Source: Nepenthes gracilis
Taxonomy: Eukaryota; Streptophyta; Magnoliopsida; Caryophyllales; Nepenthaceae
Length of the DNA: 64,000 bases
Assembly: GCA_033239525.1 (NCBI GenBank)
Contig: BSYO01000006.1
Location: forward strand, 18,996,175 to 19,060,174
Reading direction: 5' to 3'
The notes under the pieces: generated by a model
The model's database searches: none
Told to the model about the DNA's origin: nothing
The model's input: the letters and a program-made list of their open reading frames with translations, nothing else
Translations under genes and position numbers: made by a program
Shown: one piece after another, positions 23,235-36,191 of the stretch
How the letters are laid out: each line of letters opens with the position of its first letter
Numbering within the stretch: position 1 is the stretch's first letter

Positions 23235-24237
23235 TCAATTATTAATCTTAAATAATTTCTTCTGTGAGCACCGGGAATTCTTCTCGCCTCTACTACGAAG
23301 TGATCCAGAAACTTCCACGGATTCTCTTCCTACTTTTGCTTGATATGAGAGAGATGCCAATGTTACTTCTTTTTCCGATCGACTGGAAGCGTATTGCGCT
23401 AAAAAGAGGTCAGTGAGCTCTCGGAAGTTCTGAATCGAATCGATGGAAGACGATAGAACCATATGCAGGCGTCTCCCTTCATTGTAAGAGAGAAACAACG
23501 GCACATGGCTGTACCTTCCACCCTTATAAACTCAGATAGGTGCGAAAATGATTGAGGTGATCCATGAGATTAGCACTCCCACCGTAAGAGTCAAGAATTA
23601 GCATCTTAAACTTGACCGACATAGGACGATTCAAGATCTTTGCCATGAAGGGAGATTTGTCCAATTTTGCAGCGTGTTCATCATCCTTGAACACGAATTT
23701 GTGTGGGTGGTGTTGCCAATCTTTTTAGAATTGAGGTAGATTCTTAACTCCATTCTTTCTCTAGCGTGATGAGTAGTTGGCCGGTTACTGCCACTAGCGG
23801 ATCTAACGATCATGGAGGCTCCCTCCTAAGTCTAAGGGTAGGCTTCCGCTCGAGAATATCGGGGATTCCTCAATTCTGGACTATCCTCCGGAGTCCTGCT
23901 ACCTAAACATCTTTCAGGCCTTGAACGGCTCTAGCATGTGAGGCCTCCGGTATCTGAGTGCCGCCTAACCTCTTGGTCTTCTTGGACGACTTCTTTTTCT
24001 TCTGGCCTCCTCTCATGGAGGTCGGAGTAGGGACTGCTGCGGGTGGAGCCTCTTGCTGTGTGTTTCTCTGGCGGGGGCAAAGCATCTGGAGCATTCTGTT
24101 CATACTGCTCATATGTTCCGCCAGATTCTGGAAAAAGGGTGCTGGCACCCCGTTGACCTGGTTACAGCAACGTGGTCCTGGTCGGGTGAGGTCACGTTTC
24201 TAGCGGGCTTACTAGCCTGCGCTCTGGTGTTTATCAT
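23235..24237 (-). pseudogene. gag: E2 gag
   Basis: ATG at 24235–24237 gives MINTRAQASKPA, the counterpart of E1's MVNTRAQAS. A Lys-rich segment (RGGQKKKKSSKKTKR) lies at about 24000. Further on, the capsid motif SIDSIQNFRELTDLFLAQYA (near 23415) matches E1's SIRSFNELADNFLSQFA. Several frame changes are present. At about 23230 the sequence changes abruptly to an AT-rich patch joining the RT end, which marks a deletion junction. Confidence 0.8.
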
Positions 24238-24310
24238 TCTGATTGATGACACTAGGATAGAGAATGAAACTGAGAGAAGTAGTAGAGAAAAGTGGTTGGC
24301 TTTTTGTAAA

Positions 24311-24330
24311 CTTTTCACAGATGGCACCAA
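24311..24330 (-). other. E2 primer-binding site
   Basis: On the minus strand the LTR end GACGCAACA is followed by TTGGTGCCATCTGTGAAAAG. It aligns with the E1 site, with GGTGCC in place of GGCGCC. Confidence 0.7.
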
Positions 24331-25289
24331 TGTTGCGTCATGGATCCAAACTTTGTACAGATTCGGGTCAAATTGATCGTCTGAATCCGGCTCGGTCCAC
24401 CGAGTCTGGATCATGCATATCACAACTACGAACAAGAGGTCATGTAACGGCGAGAGGTTATCCCACTGCAAATACTCCAACGCTCAAATCAGCAAATAGT
24501 CTTCAAATTAAGAAGATAAAAATAAAGAATGCAAAGAAAATGCAGAGAGTATTTGTCATAAAAGAATGCTCTCGTTAAGAAAGCCTTTGGTTGCTCGTGA
24601 GAAATGTTAACTCCAAGCGTTGTGTTCACTGGAAACGTAGCGAGAGAGAGAGAGAAAGAGAGCGTTTATATTCTGAAAGAGTGTGAGCTTTACAGTAGAG
24701 AGTTTTCGTGGGCCAATGAGAGTGTACATTGGAGTGAGAACTCCATGGCCTTTTATAGTTACTGTACTAAGTAGCCTTTCTTATGCAGAAAAGCTTGATT
24801 CCCGCGCTCTATTGGGATTGCTGCCTTTTCAGGTGTGATGCCTTTAGGGCAATAACGGTCGTTGCCTTGATTGCTTTCTTTCTACGTTCTGTAGCCGTTA
24901 CGGTTTACTGCAGATAGGAGGAGGATTCTGGTACTTTCCTTTAGGGATATGCATTGAATTTTCTAATGACCGTTATAATTGAGATTACATTCTATAAATA
25001 GCGCGAAATTAGGGAAGGAGACCGTTATTGGTCGAAACAATCGTGTGAGCCAAACTGGGCTTAGCCCACTTGAGGCCTGACTCTCAGACAGTCAACTAGT
25101 CCTACTTCCGGTCAACGAAAACATTGACCGTCTCCAGAGTAAGTTATCCATCCTGCTTTTAGGCTTCTCCTGGCTCACTTAGCTTTTCATTTGGTCAACG
25201 GTAGGTGTTAACATTCTAGATACAAAAAGGCCATTGTGAATTTGGACTGTTCTTCCTTTTTGGGTCAACCCATTACTGGCGTACTATCA
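24331..25289 (-). repeat. E2 right (5') LTR
   Basis: About 959 bp with TGTTGCGTC…GTACTATCA ends on the plus strand. The first ~100 bases closely match the solo LTR at 54226 (GGATCCAAAC, ATTCGGG) and the reverse complement of the LTR ending at 56564. It contains a GA-rich patch near 24645–24665. Confidence 0.82.
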
Positions 25290-26734
25290 ACTTTCATCTA
25301 GTTTGCTATTTTTCGAATTTTTAAGTATTTAAGTAATAGAATGGTACTTCCAATGGTAAAAATTTAAGAAAAATACTTCAATGTGGTTATCTCTCTCCTT
25401 TATTTGTCCGTCATAGGCATGCAATAATTATAATTAATAATCTAAAATATAAAAATTATATATATTATTTTTAAATTTTATTTTAACTTTGTATTCTTAA
25501 AAAAATTGGTCAATAATTTTTAATTAGTACGATATTAAATAGTAAAACAAAACTAGCCTATAAAATTATGAAGAAAAAGTTGTTTCTATTTTTAATATTT
25601 TTATAATTTTCTAAAAATATTTTATAATGATTATATGCCCATAATTCTAAGTCTAGAGAGAGAGAGAGAGAGAGAGAGATTTGAACATATGCCATTTATA
25701 CAAAAATAATAATATGATATTATCAAATTAGTTGATTATTACTACAAGTTATTTAAATAAATAAATATTTTTAATATATTAATTATAAAATGAGAAAAAA
25801 ATATTTTTTTATTGCTAAATTATAGTCATTTCACCACAATTAAGGTTAAAAATACTCAGATCCATCCATCTAAATAAGTATTTATATCTAAATTTAGATA
25901 CTCAAATCAAAAAATTTCGTATTAAAATATCTAAATTATTTTTAAATTGTCTAAAATTTAAATTTTATAAATAAAATAATTTAATTTTGACAATAAAAAT
26001 TTCTCAATCCATTAAATTTCTACTCTTTCTTCTCTTTTTTTTTATTTAGCTCATATATTTTATTTGTCATCTCTTCTCTTTCTCTTCGATGTTCGTCTTC
26101 TTTTCACCGTTGTCCTAGCCGTTGCCACCAACGCTGTTGTTACTCATCTTGACTCTAATTTACATTATCCTTACGCCGATATGTATATATTCATTCAATT
26201 AATTTGGTGTAATTTTTAATTGAAATTATATTTCCCACAAATCTTAAAACATGAATTTGTCTTGGATTTAAATTTGGTTCAGTTATTCTTCCTAAAACAT
26301 TGTTTCTTTGGATTCTTAGGTCATAAGGCAAATAAAATATAACTATTTTAATAAATATAAGAAAAAATATAGTCATTAAATAATATGATAAATAAAATTT
26401 GATCACAAAAAAATTATATTTAATTATATTAAAATGCTCTAACTATATATACTACATAAAAAAGAATGCTGTAACTTTCTCCTTATTCACAGAAAAAATG
26501 ACAAAATTAAAAATGGTTTCTCTTGAGAGAAGCCCTTTAACAAATTTACTATTTCACCCCTTAACTATCATTCCTGCGCACTTCAATGTTCGGTTGGTTG
26601 GATAATAATTATATATAAAAATAATTCATCGACTGCGCTTACTCATTAACCAACACGTCGTCGTTTTTACAATTAAGCTGGCTGGGTAATCCAGTAATTT
26701 GAAAATCGTACGGAGCCAGAGTCGTCATCTTGTT
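25290..26734. other. AT-rich spacer with a GA microsatellite
   Basis: No gene is visible. A (GA)n run of about 26 bases lies at 25654–25679. The last few hundred bases are upstream of the TMEM131-like gene and presumably contain its promoter; no clear TATA box was seen, but a CT-rich tract (CTCTCTCTCCCTCTCC) occurs at about 26748 in the likely leader. Confidence 0.5.
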
Positions 26735-26896
26735 GCTACTCAAGTGCTCTCTCTCCCTCTCCTCGATTCGATCGTACTCCGAGGCCACTCGTTTTCATCG
26801 TCGGCTGGCTTTCTACGTTGAAAAGCATTTCGGCAGAAACCGATAATCCAAAACCCTAAAGAATCATCGGTGGTTGAAAAATCAAATGTTACTAAT

Positions 26897-29800
26897 ATGG
26901 GGTTCCAAGACCTAATCATCGGAGCTCAGTCACAGCTCTTCAAGCTGAAGAGGTAAAAAGACAACTTACCTTGACTTTCGCTCATACTGTCTTCGTTTTT
27001 ATCTCGCCTCCTCTCATTGATTCTAGCTCAGTTTGACGATATTCTCTTCCCCCCCCCTACAGCCACCGATTCTCTTTCTCCCTCACGATTTTCAGGCTAT
27101 GCCTTTTTGCTAATAGTTCCTTTAAATGATAAGATTTTCTTACGGTTGATTACTTTCAGCAAGTATTTTTTTGTCTTCCATTGGCTTTCTTTATAGTGGT
27201 GGTTGCTTTGCTTGTTGTTTGCAGAATCAGTTGTGCTATGACTATACTTTAGGAAGGAGTTGTTCTATTTGAGTGTTGTTTCTATAACGAGTAAATTAAC
27301 AAGTTTCCGAGAACTTATAATTAGCGACTTCGATTTTTTCCTCCTTTCAAAGCCAATCCAGAAGTTTTTTATAGCTGTGATTTTATTGAACAACTGATGT
27401 CTGGTTTTCTGCAGTATCAGTATAAATTTAGTGGAACTCAAGTTTTCTGAGCTGTAATCATTGTCCAAAGAACCGACTGTTTGGAGAATAATTTCTGGAA
27501 CGAGTAATTACTCCTGTTAGAAAATATATTTAAATCTTTAGGGAACTTGTTCCATATCCATGAGTCATTACAGTGCTATGACGGTTTGCGGTACTGTCAC
27601 TCGGATAAGAGAGACTTACACATTTCGGCCAGACTATAGTTGATGGCCTGCCGGTAGCCAGTCGTTCTACAATTTTGACTTCATCAAATAATTGATGCTT
27701 ATTTTCTTCCATTTTTGGTGTAACCTCTATTGAACTGTTGAATATGTGAATGACGGTCCCTAGGTATGGCGACTATGTGGGCTTTTATTTTTGCTGCTGT
27801 TAGCTTTATGTCATTAATCTTTACTATATTTGTATGCTTCCCATTAGTGGTTGTTTTTCAACTTAAAATGGTGCAATGAATGTTGACATTTTGTTCATTA
27901 AAAAGGAAAAAATGGTTCTTTCATTGCTAGGAGATGTAGACCAAGTAAAATGAACCGCGAGGATGTTTGGAGATATTGTCTATCGTTCTCTCATGGTTTT
28001 GATAGCATGAATGCTTTTCTCTTCATTTCCTGCAAGCCATAGAAGCAATTAATTTTCCTTATCTTGATGGTTAAATATTGTAGGTTTGTTTTCCTTTATT
28101 GAACTCCATTTTTGTATTTCTCCAAATGCTTTCTTCTTTCTGCTGCTTTCTGTTTGTTTCCTTAATTCTGCTTTCTCCAAATACTGATTTCTGTTTTAAT
28201 TGAACCTGATCAGGGGGATGTTTCAGGTAGCTGAGCAATTCTACATTCTTGTGGTTTTTGTCTGCAGCCTTGTTTTTCTGGCAAAATGTGGATCATGTCT
28301 CACATATAGGCTGCTGATACCAGAAGAATATGATGCATGTGGGTCCTACAAGGATAATTATGATGCTGGTCTCAAAGATATTTATTCTAGTGATTCAACT
28401 TTTAACTATGTTTCAGGAAATCCAGAGATGCTCTCAAGTGCAGAGGATGTATGCAGTAATTCTAAACTATTCTGCTTTCCTTCAACATTATATGGTTTAT
28501 TGTCAGAAGAACATAATCCAAAAACATCAGTATCAGATAGACAATATACAAGGTGGGATAGTAATTTCAGCCGGTCATCAAATTATGGAGTGTTTCAATT
28601 GCTTAATGGGAGGTCTGTTTCATGTTCTATGCACTTTGGAGATGTTAGATATGATATGTCACCACTGAATATCAATCACGCTGATCAGAGTTGTTCTTCC
28701 TGTAGAGAACATTTAGTTTATCACGAGGATGCAAACTTTAGCTCAAAGAACAATTACAAGTTCAAAAAGTCCCAATTTGTGGGGGGTTCATCTATTCATG
28801 TTAAAGTTAGTCCCCCTCAACTGGACTGGGGAGAAAACTATTTGTATTCTCCTTCACTAGCTTTCCTGACGGTAAAGAATACATGTAATGAGAGCTTCTT
28901 GAACATCTATGAACCATTCAGCACAAATACACAATTCTATCCTTGCAATTTTAGCGAGATATTACTAGGACCTGGTGAAGTTGCCTCCATATGTTTTGCT
29001 TTCTTGCCTAGATGGTTGGGGTTGTCCTCAGCTCAAATTATTGTGCAAACAAGTTCAGGTGGTTTCTTGGTACAAGCTAAAGGGCTTGCTATTGACTCTC
29101 ACTACAAGATAAATCCCTTGTTAGAGTTTGACACTTCTTCCTCTGGGTGGTGGAGTAGGAATATATCTTTGTTCAATCCTTTCAAGGAAACCATCCACTT
29201 GGAAGAAGTAGCTGCATCGCTCTCCATTTTTGTTGGGAATGCTTCTATTTTAGCAGAGTTAATCTGTAGGAAAGAAGACTCTGATCCTTCTCAAGACCTT
29301 GGTTTCTATGGTGCTGAGGAATGGTTGGATGTGCGGAGTACAAGAGTTGGTTTTCCGGTGATGGCAGTTAGGCCCCTCAGCAACTGGGTAATTGGTTCTA
29401 ACACTACTGAAACCATAATGGGGCTAAACTTTTTGCCAGATTTGGAAGGAAAAGTTTTGGGTGCTATTTGTATGCGGTTGCAAAGACCATTACAGGATAA
29501 GACAGATATGGTAATGATTCCTCTTGAAGCAGAAATAAACGGTAAGGCATCCTACAAAAATGTTGCTGGATTGGTTTCAGCGTCGGTTGAGGTTATTGGG
29601 GCCTGTGATTCCGATAAAACTGTTATTTCCATCTCTGTAAGAAACAATGCCTCTTATTTATTGAGGATTGTCAAGGTTAGTGAAGTTACAGAGAGCAGGA
29701 AGCTTTTGCAGATAAAATATTCAAAAGGCCTCCTGCTTTTTCCAGGCACCCTGACACAAGTTGCTCTGGTTACTCATGGATCCTTGAATTATGAAACTGA

Positions 29801-32800
29801 TTCTTTGCCTGAAAGGCCCAATACAATGATGAATTGTAGATTACAAATATGGACAAATGACTCAAGTGATCCTCAAATTGAAATCCCTTGCCTGGATATT
29901 ATCCTTGTTTGTCCTGCAAATCAACGGGAGCCAGCTGTTGGCTATGAGTACCAGCCAGATAATGTTGAAGCTGGCAATAGAGGAAGAGGGATTTCAAGTG
30001 GCAGCAAGGACTACCAAATATTACCCAAGGTGTGCATCTCTTTCAATTCACAATACTATGATGATTGGTGCCTCGTGATTTGAAAAGATTCTGGCACTTC
30101 TCCTGCTATTGTTGCTGCATGTACTGGGACTACTGCTTGCTGGTGCCATTTCTACTCATCTGTGGAGGATGTTTTCTTATGCCTTCTCCCGTGAACTACT
30201 TGGCTTTCATATATCTTTTTTCAACCGAGGCATGTATTTTTGTTGGGACTTGAACCGCTTATTTGAACAGTGAAGAAATATTCGACAACACACAACGAAC
30301 AAATAATAACAATCACAAACAATGAAGAACATACGATTTTACGTGGAAAACTTTTTTTAAAATGAGAGGGAAAAGCCATGGGATAATACATCTGAAATTT
30401 TTCTACTATACAAAAGTTCGGTTACACAAACCCAAATAAAATACTAATACTCAACACCGTGTATCAAATAAACTAAGTAATAATGAGTACAAAACAAAAG
30501 AGTAGAAATATGATCGATAAAATGTTCTTCTCAACTCAAAGAATAGCGTACCCAAGGTCGGCGTAGACTGGAACACGATTCGGAACTCAACCGGATGCTC
30601 GAATCTTCCTCTTCTCCATTTTCTTTCTCTTTCTCTTTTTCTCTCTATGACAGTGCTCTAGATTTCAAAAAATGCAAGTGCTTCTCTAAAAACGCATCAG
30701 CATGTCTTCATATTGCGAGCCAGCACTCGAGTGGCCGTCGAGCTCTCCTTGGGCATGGGCACCACTGGGTTCAACACTTCGGGCGCCCCTCAGGTGCGCG
30801 CTTACTGTTTTCGGTGCCTCGGGCGCACCTCAAGTGCAAACCTAATGGAATCGGCGCTCATGCGGAAGTGTTTGTCCCACGCTGGTCTGCAATTTTCCTC
30901 CGGATCAGCATGGTACACATGCATCCATGTCCAAGCCACCGACGAACATGTCAAATGGGTATGGGCCCATGTAGAAGTGACCCATAATCCAACAATTTTT
31001 ACTATCACGTTACGTCTAGTTGTCCTATGTGACTGATATTTTCCTCTTTGGAAGTAAATAATTTATAAAACTAGTACCAAATTGTTACTGCTTTCCTTAA
31101 TGCTTTGATATTTTTATGGAATTTGATTTTGGTCCCAACATTTTTTTTGTCATGCATGCACTCATGTGCCTTAGTGCAACAGGAGGCTGCGTGCTTGGAC
31201 TACCATATTAAGAAAAAGTTACTTCCCAGTGAAAGTTACAGGCTTGTTTACCTTAAATCATAATACTTGTATGTAGTATTTGTTGTGATTATCTTATCTT
31301 TCTTTCCTTCCTATATCATCCTTCTTATGTGTTTGTACGTTTTTGGGAATCATGGTTAGCCTTGTGATGGGGAATCCACTTGCCAAGGTCAAAGCCCTAG
31401 ATTCCACTGCTAGATACTCCCCTGTCCCCATTTTATCAAGAGAAACAAAAGAAAAAAGAGAAAAGAAATAATGTGTTGGCAAGATGATTTGTCTTTAAAT
31501 GCAAGTATAATCTTGTGCCAGTTTTCCAGAAATTTCTTTAACCTGTTTGTTTCTCAACGAGGATAAAACTAACCACACTGTTGAACCCTATTCACCCATT
31601 TTTTATCAACTTACCATAACTATGCGCTTGAGCCACACATTTTCAAATTTAAAAGCTTAGTTCGGGAGAATTTCATGATGATACGAAATAAGAGCCAGCT
31701 TAGTGTGCTGGCTAGTCCGTGGAAAATGCTCTGCAAAGTATGCTGAGTTTAGACACTTGTCAATCCAGAACATTATTACATCTTTGCACCCCAAACCATA
31801 GTGAGCCAAAAATCTTCCGACTGCATATCCGTCAGTTCCCATTCCATCACTTTGGCGACCCTTTTCCATTTCCCTTAGACTACTTTGCGTTGTTTGCTCA
31901 CTAGGAAGGGTGACAGTGAAGCTTTTGTTTTGAGTGTGTTGTTTGCTCACTTGGAAGGGTGACAGTGAAGCTTTTGTTTTGAGTGTTTGGTACATTGTGG
32001 CATGTAAATCCTTAAGGTGGCCCTTGTATAGCTCATCTGTTAGTGGATGAAAAGGTACAGCAGGTATCCTAGGGAATATCAAAGCATGATCTTCTTTCAA
32101 GTGGAGTGGGTTGGAGCGGAACCACAATTATTGACTAACTCATTTTCTTCCCTTATTCATGTTTCTAGTAATTAAATTGTATCTATATTACATCATTTGC
32201 ATCACTTTGGACACTACACCCAAGCATATGTGCATAAATTCTATCAAATTGAATTATCATAGCTCTTTTAGGGACCCCCTTTGGGATGCCAGACCTGAAT
32301 CCTGATAATGGATGCAACATGAAAGCTAGGCCATTTCTCAAGCCTCAAATGCAGTTGAGTTTAGGAAATGAATGTCAACAAATAGTTATTTGCGAATTGT
32401 TGCTAGGGTGCGAATTAGTTGTGTGTTTCTGGTTTGTGTCAATCATAGCCTAACGTGTTTCATGAGATTCTAGACATTTTTTAAATCCATCCTGTTCTAT
32501 GCATGTTAAGGCTGTTTCACTCTAAGATGCTTTAAGCATTCATCTAATCTTATTTGATTTGTACTAGTTTGTAATCTGGGCTGTTACTTTCCAACTGTTG
32601 CTTTGTCAATTTGTAGAGTTGTGTTTGGAATGATTTGTTACAAATAAATTGGTATTTTGGTGTACTGCATGTGTGAAAATTTGAACAGCGGCAGTACTCC
32701 ATTGAGTCTTTTACAAAATTGATGGAAGGCAAAAATCATTAGGAACTTTGATTTAATTTACCCTAAAATCCTGTATAAATTGTGGAATCCATAGTAGCAT

Positions 32801-35800
32801 CACAATAAATTATAAATCCTTTTGCTAAATTGCTGTAGATTTGTAAATATAAAATTTTCACTACCATCACATGAATATGTGGATGTATGAAGCTATGGAT
32901 GTAATGATGCCTGTATGATGAATTGATTAATAGGTGTATGAATGCTTGCATGTATTTATGCATGCACTTTATGTCCTGTCCTACTTGGAAATTGTATCAG
33001 ATACTAGAGATTATCTCCAAATGTCTCAGCATTCGTCTAACCACTGTACTCCAAAACCATGGGACACTGGGGCACCAAGGGGAAGTTCAGGTTGTCTTCC
33101 CTGCTCCACAATATCAAGACCAGTTTCATGTGGGTTTGCTTTGTCTTGTCCCTATGTTGTTTGCACAAATTACAATTGCTGAGTGAAATATTTTCGTCAG
33201 CTTAATTTTCTTGATATTTATGTTTATCATACAGTTACAGAAAATTACTTTCTATTTTGTGGTTATTCTGGACATTGCAACTATTTTTTTCTGAGTGCAA
33301 TAGCATTTATCTTAGTAGTTAGGTATCTTTTCACCTCAAATCTAGCAATTTCCTGCTGACTGTACCCTTCTTATGTCGTTTTTTCCTTATTGGTTTGTTG
33401 TTTAATATAAATTCTTTGGTTTTTTCTTCAACAATTTGCATGAGTTTGGCAAGATATGCAATGATTGTAGGTAGACTGTATGAAGTGCTTGCTTTGCTAT
33501 TCACTTGTCGTTCTTTTTTTTTTTCCTGTTGCAAGGTCCAACATTTTTTGCCCCCTATTTGTTTAGTGTAATGGCTGTTATTTGTTAATATTAGCTGGCA
33601 AAATTATGTGAGAGAAGGAATCCCTTGTTGAAGTCCAGCCTCCCACATTGAGTGTACCATCTTTTTCTCATTTTGATGAAAAGGTGCGGGAGGAAAAGGG
33701 AAGTTGCCTCCTAATTACAAGCTGCCAAATTTCGTATAGATAATGTATGTATCATTCCCCCTTTCCTTTTAATAATAGACAAAATTTCTAAATGGCCCAG
33801 ACAAGGATGATATTGTTTGAAGTTTCAGTTCCTCGTCAGTAATCATCATCATCCTGTATAGCTTTTCTTTTCCAGCATCTTACAAATTTTGGGTGCCAGG
33901 TCTGTGAAGTGGAATCCCCATCTATTTTCATCTTTGAGCACAACATTCATGGGAATTTATTTTCACATTTATGGTGTTTGCCCAATTATATAAAAGACCA
34001 ATTCTCAGAACTGTGGTAATGCAGAGTTGATGTGAAATATTTATGCCTGTGACTGGTATTATTAAGTTGCAATGATGCTATCTTGGAAAAGCAAGTTGAT
34101 AATTTCTTTGCTACAGTGCTCTTTGTATCTCACGCTTCGATCATAACACTGAATTGTCACTTGAAGGCATTGGAGAAGGCAGAAGCAGATGAATTTGTAC
34201 TGCAAAACTGGAGAAGTCAGGGTATGCTAAGTGATCTTTCTGTGCTTGATGATCATGAGGTTGTCTTCCCCATGGTTCCAGTTGGAAGACGTCACTCCAA
34301 GTTAATACATGTGAAAAATCCAAGCCAACAACCAGTCATAATGCAGCTTATTTTGAACTCCGCAGAAATTGTTGACAATTGTAAGGTTCCAGATGGCTAT
34401 TTACACCCCCCTTCCTCAAGTAGTTTTTTCCATAATGATTCAACTACACCAGCAAGTTATGGCTTTTCAATAGCAGAAAGGGCGCTCACTGAGGCCTATG
34501 TGCATCCTTCTGGTACTGCATCATTTGGTCCAATTTTGTTTCATCCTTCAAATCGCTGTCGGTGGAAGAGTTCAGCTCTGGTAAGGAATAATCTTTCTGG
34601 TGTGGAGTGGTTATCTTTGCAGGGTTTTGGCGGTTTGCTTTCCTTAGTTTTGCTTGAGGGGACAGAGCCTGTTCGGAGAATAGAGTTTAACCTTAATGTG
34701 CCTTTGCCTTTAAATGTCTATTCTTCAGACTTGGTGCTTGATTATCAAGATGACATTTATGGCTGCCACAAGCCATTGTCAAAGTTGCTGCTTGCACTTA
34801 ACACTGGTGACTTGCCTGTTATGGTGAAAAGGATCGATGTTTCTGGGACAGAATGTGGGTTGGATGGTTTCATAATACCTAACTGTGAGGGTTTCACTGT
34901 GGAACCTGGGAAATCAAAGGAGCTTCAGATATCATACCAAACAGATCTTTCAGCTGCTATTGTGCAAAGGGATCTTGAGCTTTACTTGGGCACTGGTATT
35001 CTTGTGATACCTATGAAGGCAAGTATGTCTATTTACGCACACAATCTATGCCGAAAAGCCATGTTCTGGGAGCGGTTGAAGAAATGCAGTTTCGCAATCT
35101 TTCTTGCTTCTCTCTTAATGTTGGTGGTCTTCTGCTTCTTAGTGCCTCATATAATGGCATTAGGTTCCTTAGGCTACTTTATCCGAGGTGACAACTCCAT
35201 TGCCGTCGTAACAAATTCATCAAAGTCATTGGATGTGCAGCATGGCTGTCAGAATGGTGAGTGTTCTGTATCAACTAAAATGAGCAGCTCGTTAAGGTCA
35301 GTTGAGCAAGAGGACGTGTCAATTATGAGGTCTGTTGTCCAATGCCCTTCTGGGAAATTTAGGGCATCTAAACATGAGACCAAAGAATCTATTGTGTATC
35401 AAAGATTAGTCGATGCTAAGTCAAATGCACAGAATGATCTAACGATTGAGCGCTCTGACAAAATGGAAGTGTCACAAGCTCACATTGACAGTTCTGAACC
35501 CTCACAGCCAGTCAATCTAACAGTAAGAACCAGAACGGATAAGGGAAGAAGGCGTAGGAAGAGAAAGGGAACCGGTGCGGGGTTAAGTGGTCTTGTTGAA
35601 GTTTCAAGTAGCCAAAGTGGGAATTCTACGCCTTCCTCACCCTTGTCCCCGGTCACAGCTTTCGTGTCGAGACGAACATCCCCTCAAACTCCTGACAAGG
35701 AACAATCTAATGAACCTAACCCTGTATCAAATTCATCTTCATCGGATGTTTCTGTGAAATGTGCAGGAGGTGATTGTTCCCTTTCCACTTCCCTTGAGAA

Positions 35801-36191
35801 GCCTTTTGCCCCAAGTAAGATGGCTGGAAGACCTCTGCTTCTGCCTTCTGCAACCTTTCCTTCCATGGGTAGGTCTGCGATTTTGTGCCATTCTCTGTCC
35901 TCGCCTTCAAGATCTATAATTGCTCCGCTCGCTCGAGCTCCGGGATCAAAACTCTCAAGTAATGAAACAGTTCAAATAGATGATGAGGCTAGGGTTAAGG
36001 ACGAATTTACATATGATATATGGGGTAAGCATTTTTCTGGAATTCATCTGAAGGCTAGGTCAGATGAAGCTTCTCTCACAGGCTCTTTTCCTCTGGAAAG
36101 TGAATCTAATAGCTTCTTTGCAAGGGGGCCACAAACCCTTATGACAAAATCTGGACCTAGATCTTTAAGTTGTATTCATCGTGATGGTTAA
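26897..36191 (+). CDS. TMEM131-like transmembrane protein (three exons)
   Basis: Exons 26897–26952, 28214–30029 and 34167–36191 join in perfect phase (junctions AAGAG/GTAAAA, GATCAG/GGGGATG, CCCAAG/GTGTGC, TTGAAG/GCATTGG) into a predicted 1,298-aa protein. An N-terminal hydrophobic signal or anchor (FYILVVFVCSLVFLAKCG) is followed by a long extracytoplasmic part. This has the family's beta-rich modules (VSPPQLDWGENY, LLGPGEVASICFAFLPRWLG, VLQNWRSQG, VLDDHEVVFPMV, VKNPSQQPVIMQLILNS). A single transmembrane helix lies near residue 930 (FAIFLASLLMLVVFCFLVPH), then a Ser-rich, basic cytosolic tail (GRRRRKRKGTGAG). Animal TMEM131 assists secretory cargo such as collagen through PapD-like domains; the plant role is not established. 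Translation could also start at the in-frame ATG at 28218. Intron 2 holds a solo LTR but the splice sites are intact. Confidence 0.85.
30241..30994. mobile_element. Solo LTR in intron 2 of the TMEM131-like gene
   Basis: 754 bp from TGTTGGGACTTGAACC to CATAATCCAACA, flanked on both sides by the 5-bp repeat ATTTT (30236–30240 and 30995–30999). It contains ATTTTACGTGGAAAAC, a phrase common in plant LTRs, and no coding sequence. A single LTR with target duplication implies LTR–LTR recombination after insertion. The superfamily is not certain. Confidence 0.88.
31891..31988. repeat. 49-bp tandem duplication in intron 2
   Basis: TGTTTGCTCACT…GTTTTGAGTGTG is present twice with a period of 49 and only one or two differences. 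Short intronic tandem duplication without evident function. Confidence 0.88.

Larger units (their letters stand above)
19472..25289 (-). mobile_element. E2: deleted Ty3/gypsy (Tat-type) retrotransposon
   Basis: Minus-strand remnant. From right to left it has an LTR (24331–25289), PBS, gag, a jump directly into the end of RT, RNase H, and then a long region with a plus-strand antisense ORF. Protease, most of RT and all integrase are missing, so at least two internal deletions have occurred. Gag begins with the same NTRAQAS motif as E1. The left LTR matching 24331–25289 is not present. Confidence 0.85.

Noticed and set aside
31657..32127. Minus-strand 156-codon frame in intron 2 of the TMEM131-like gene
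   Set aside because: It partly reads a 49-bp tandem duplication, has no recognisable domain and no promoter or splice context. Kept as a chance frame.
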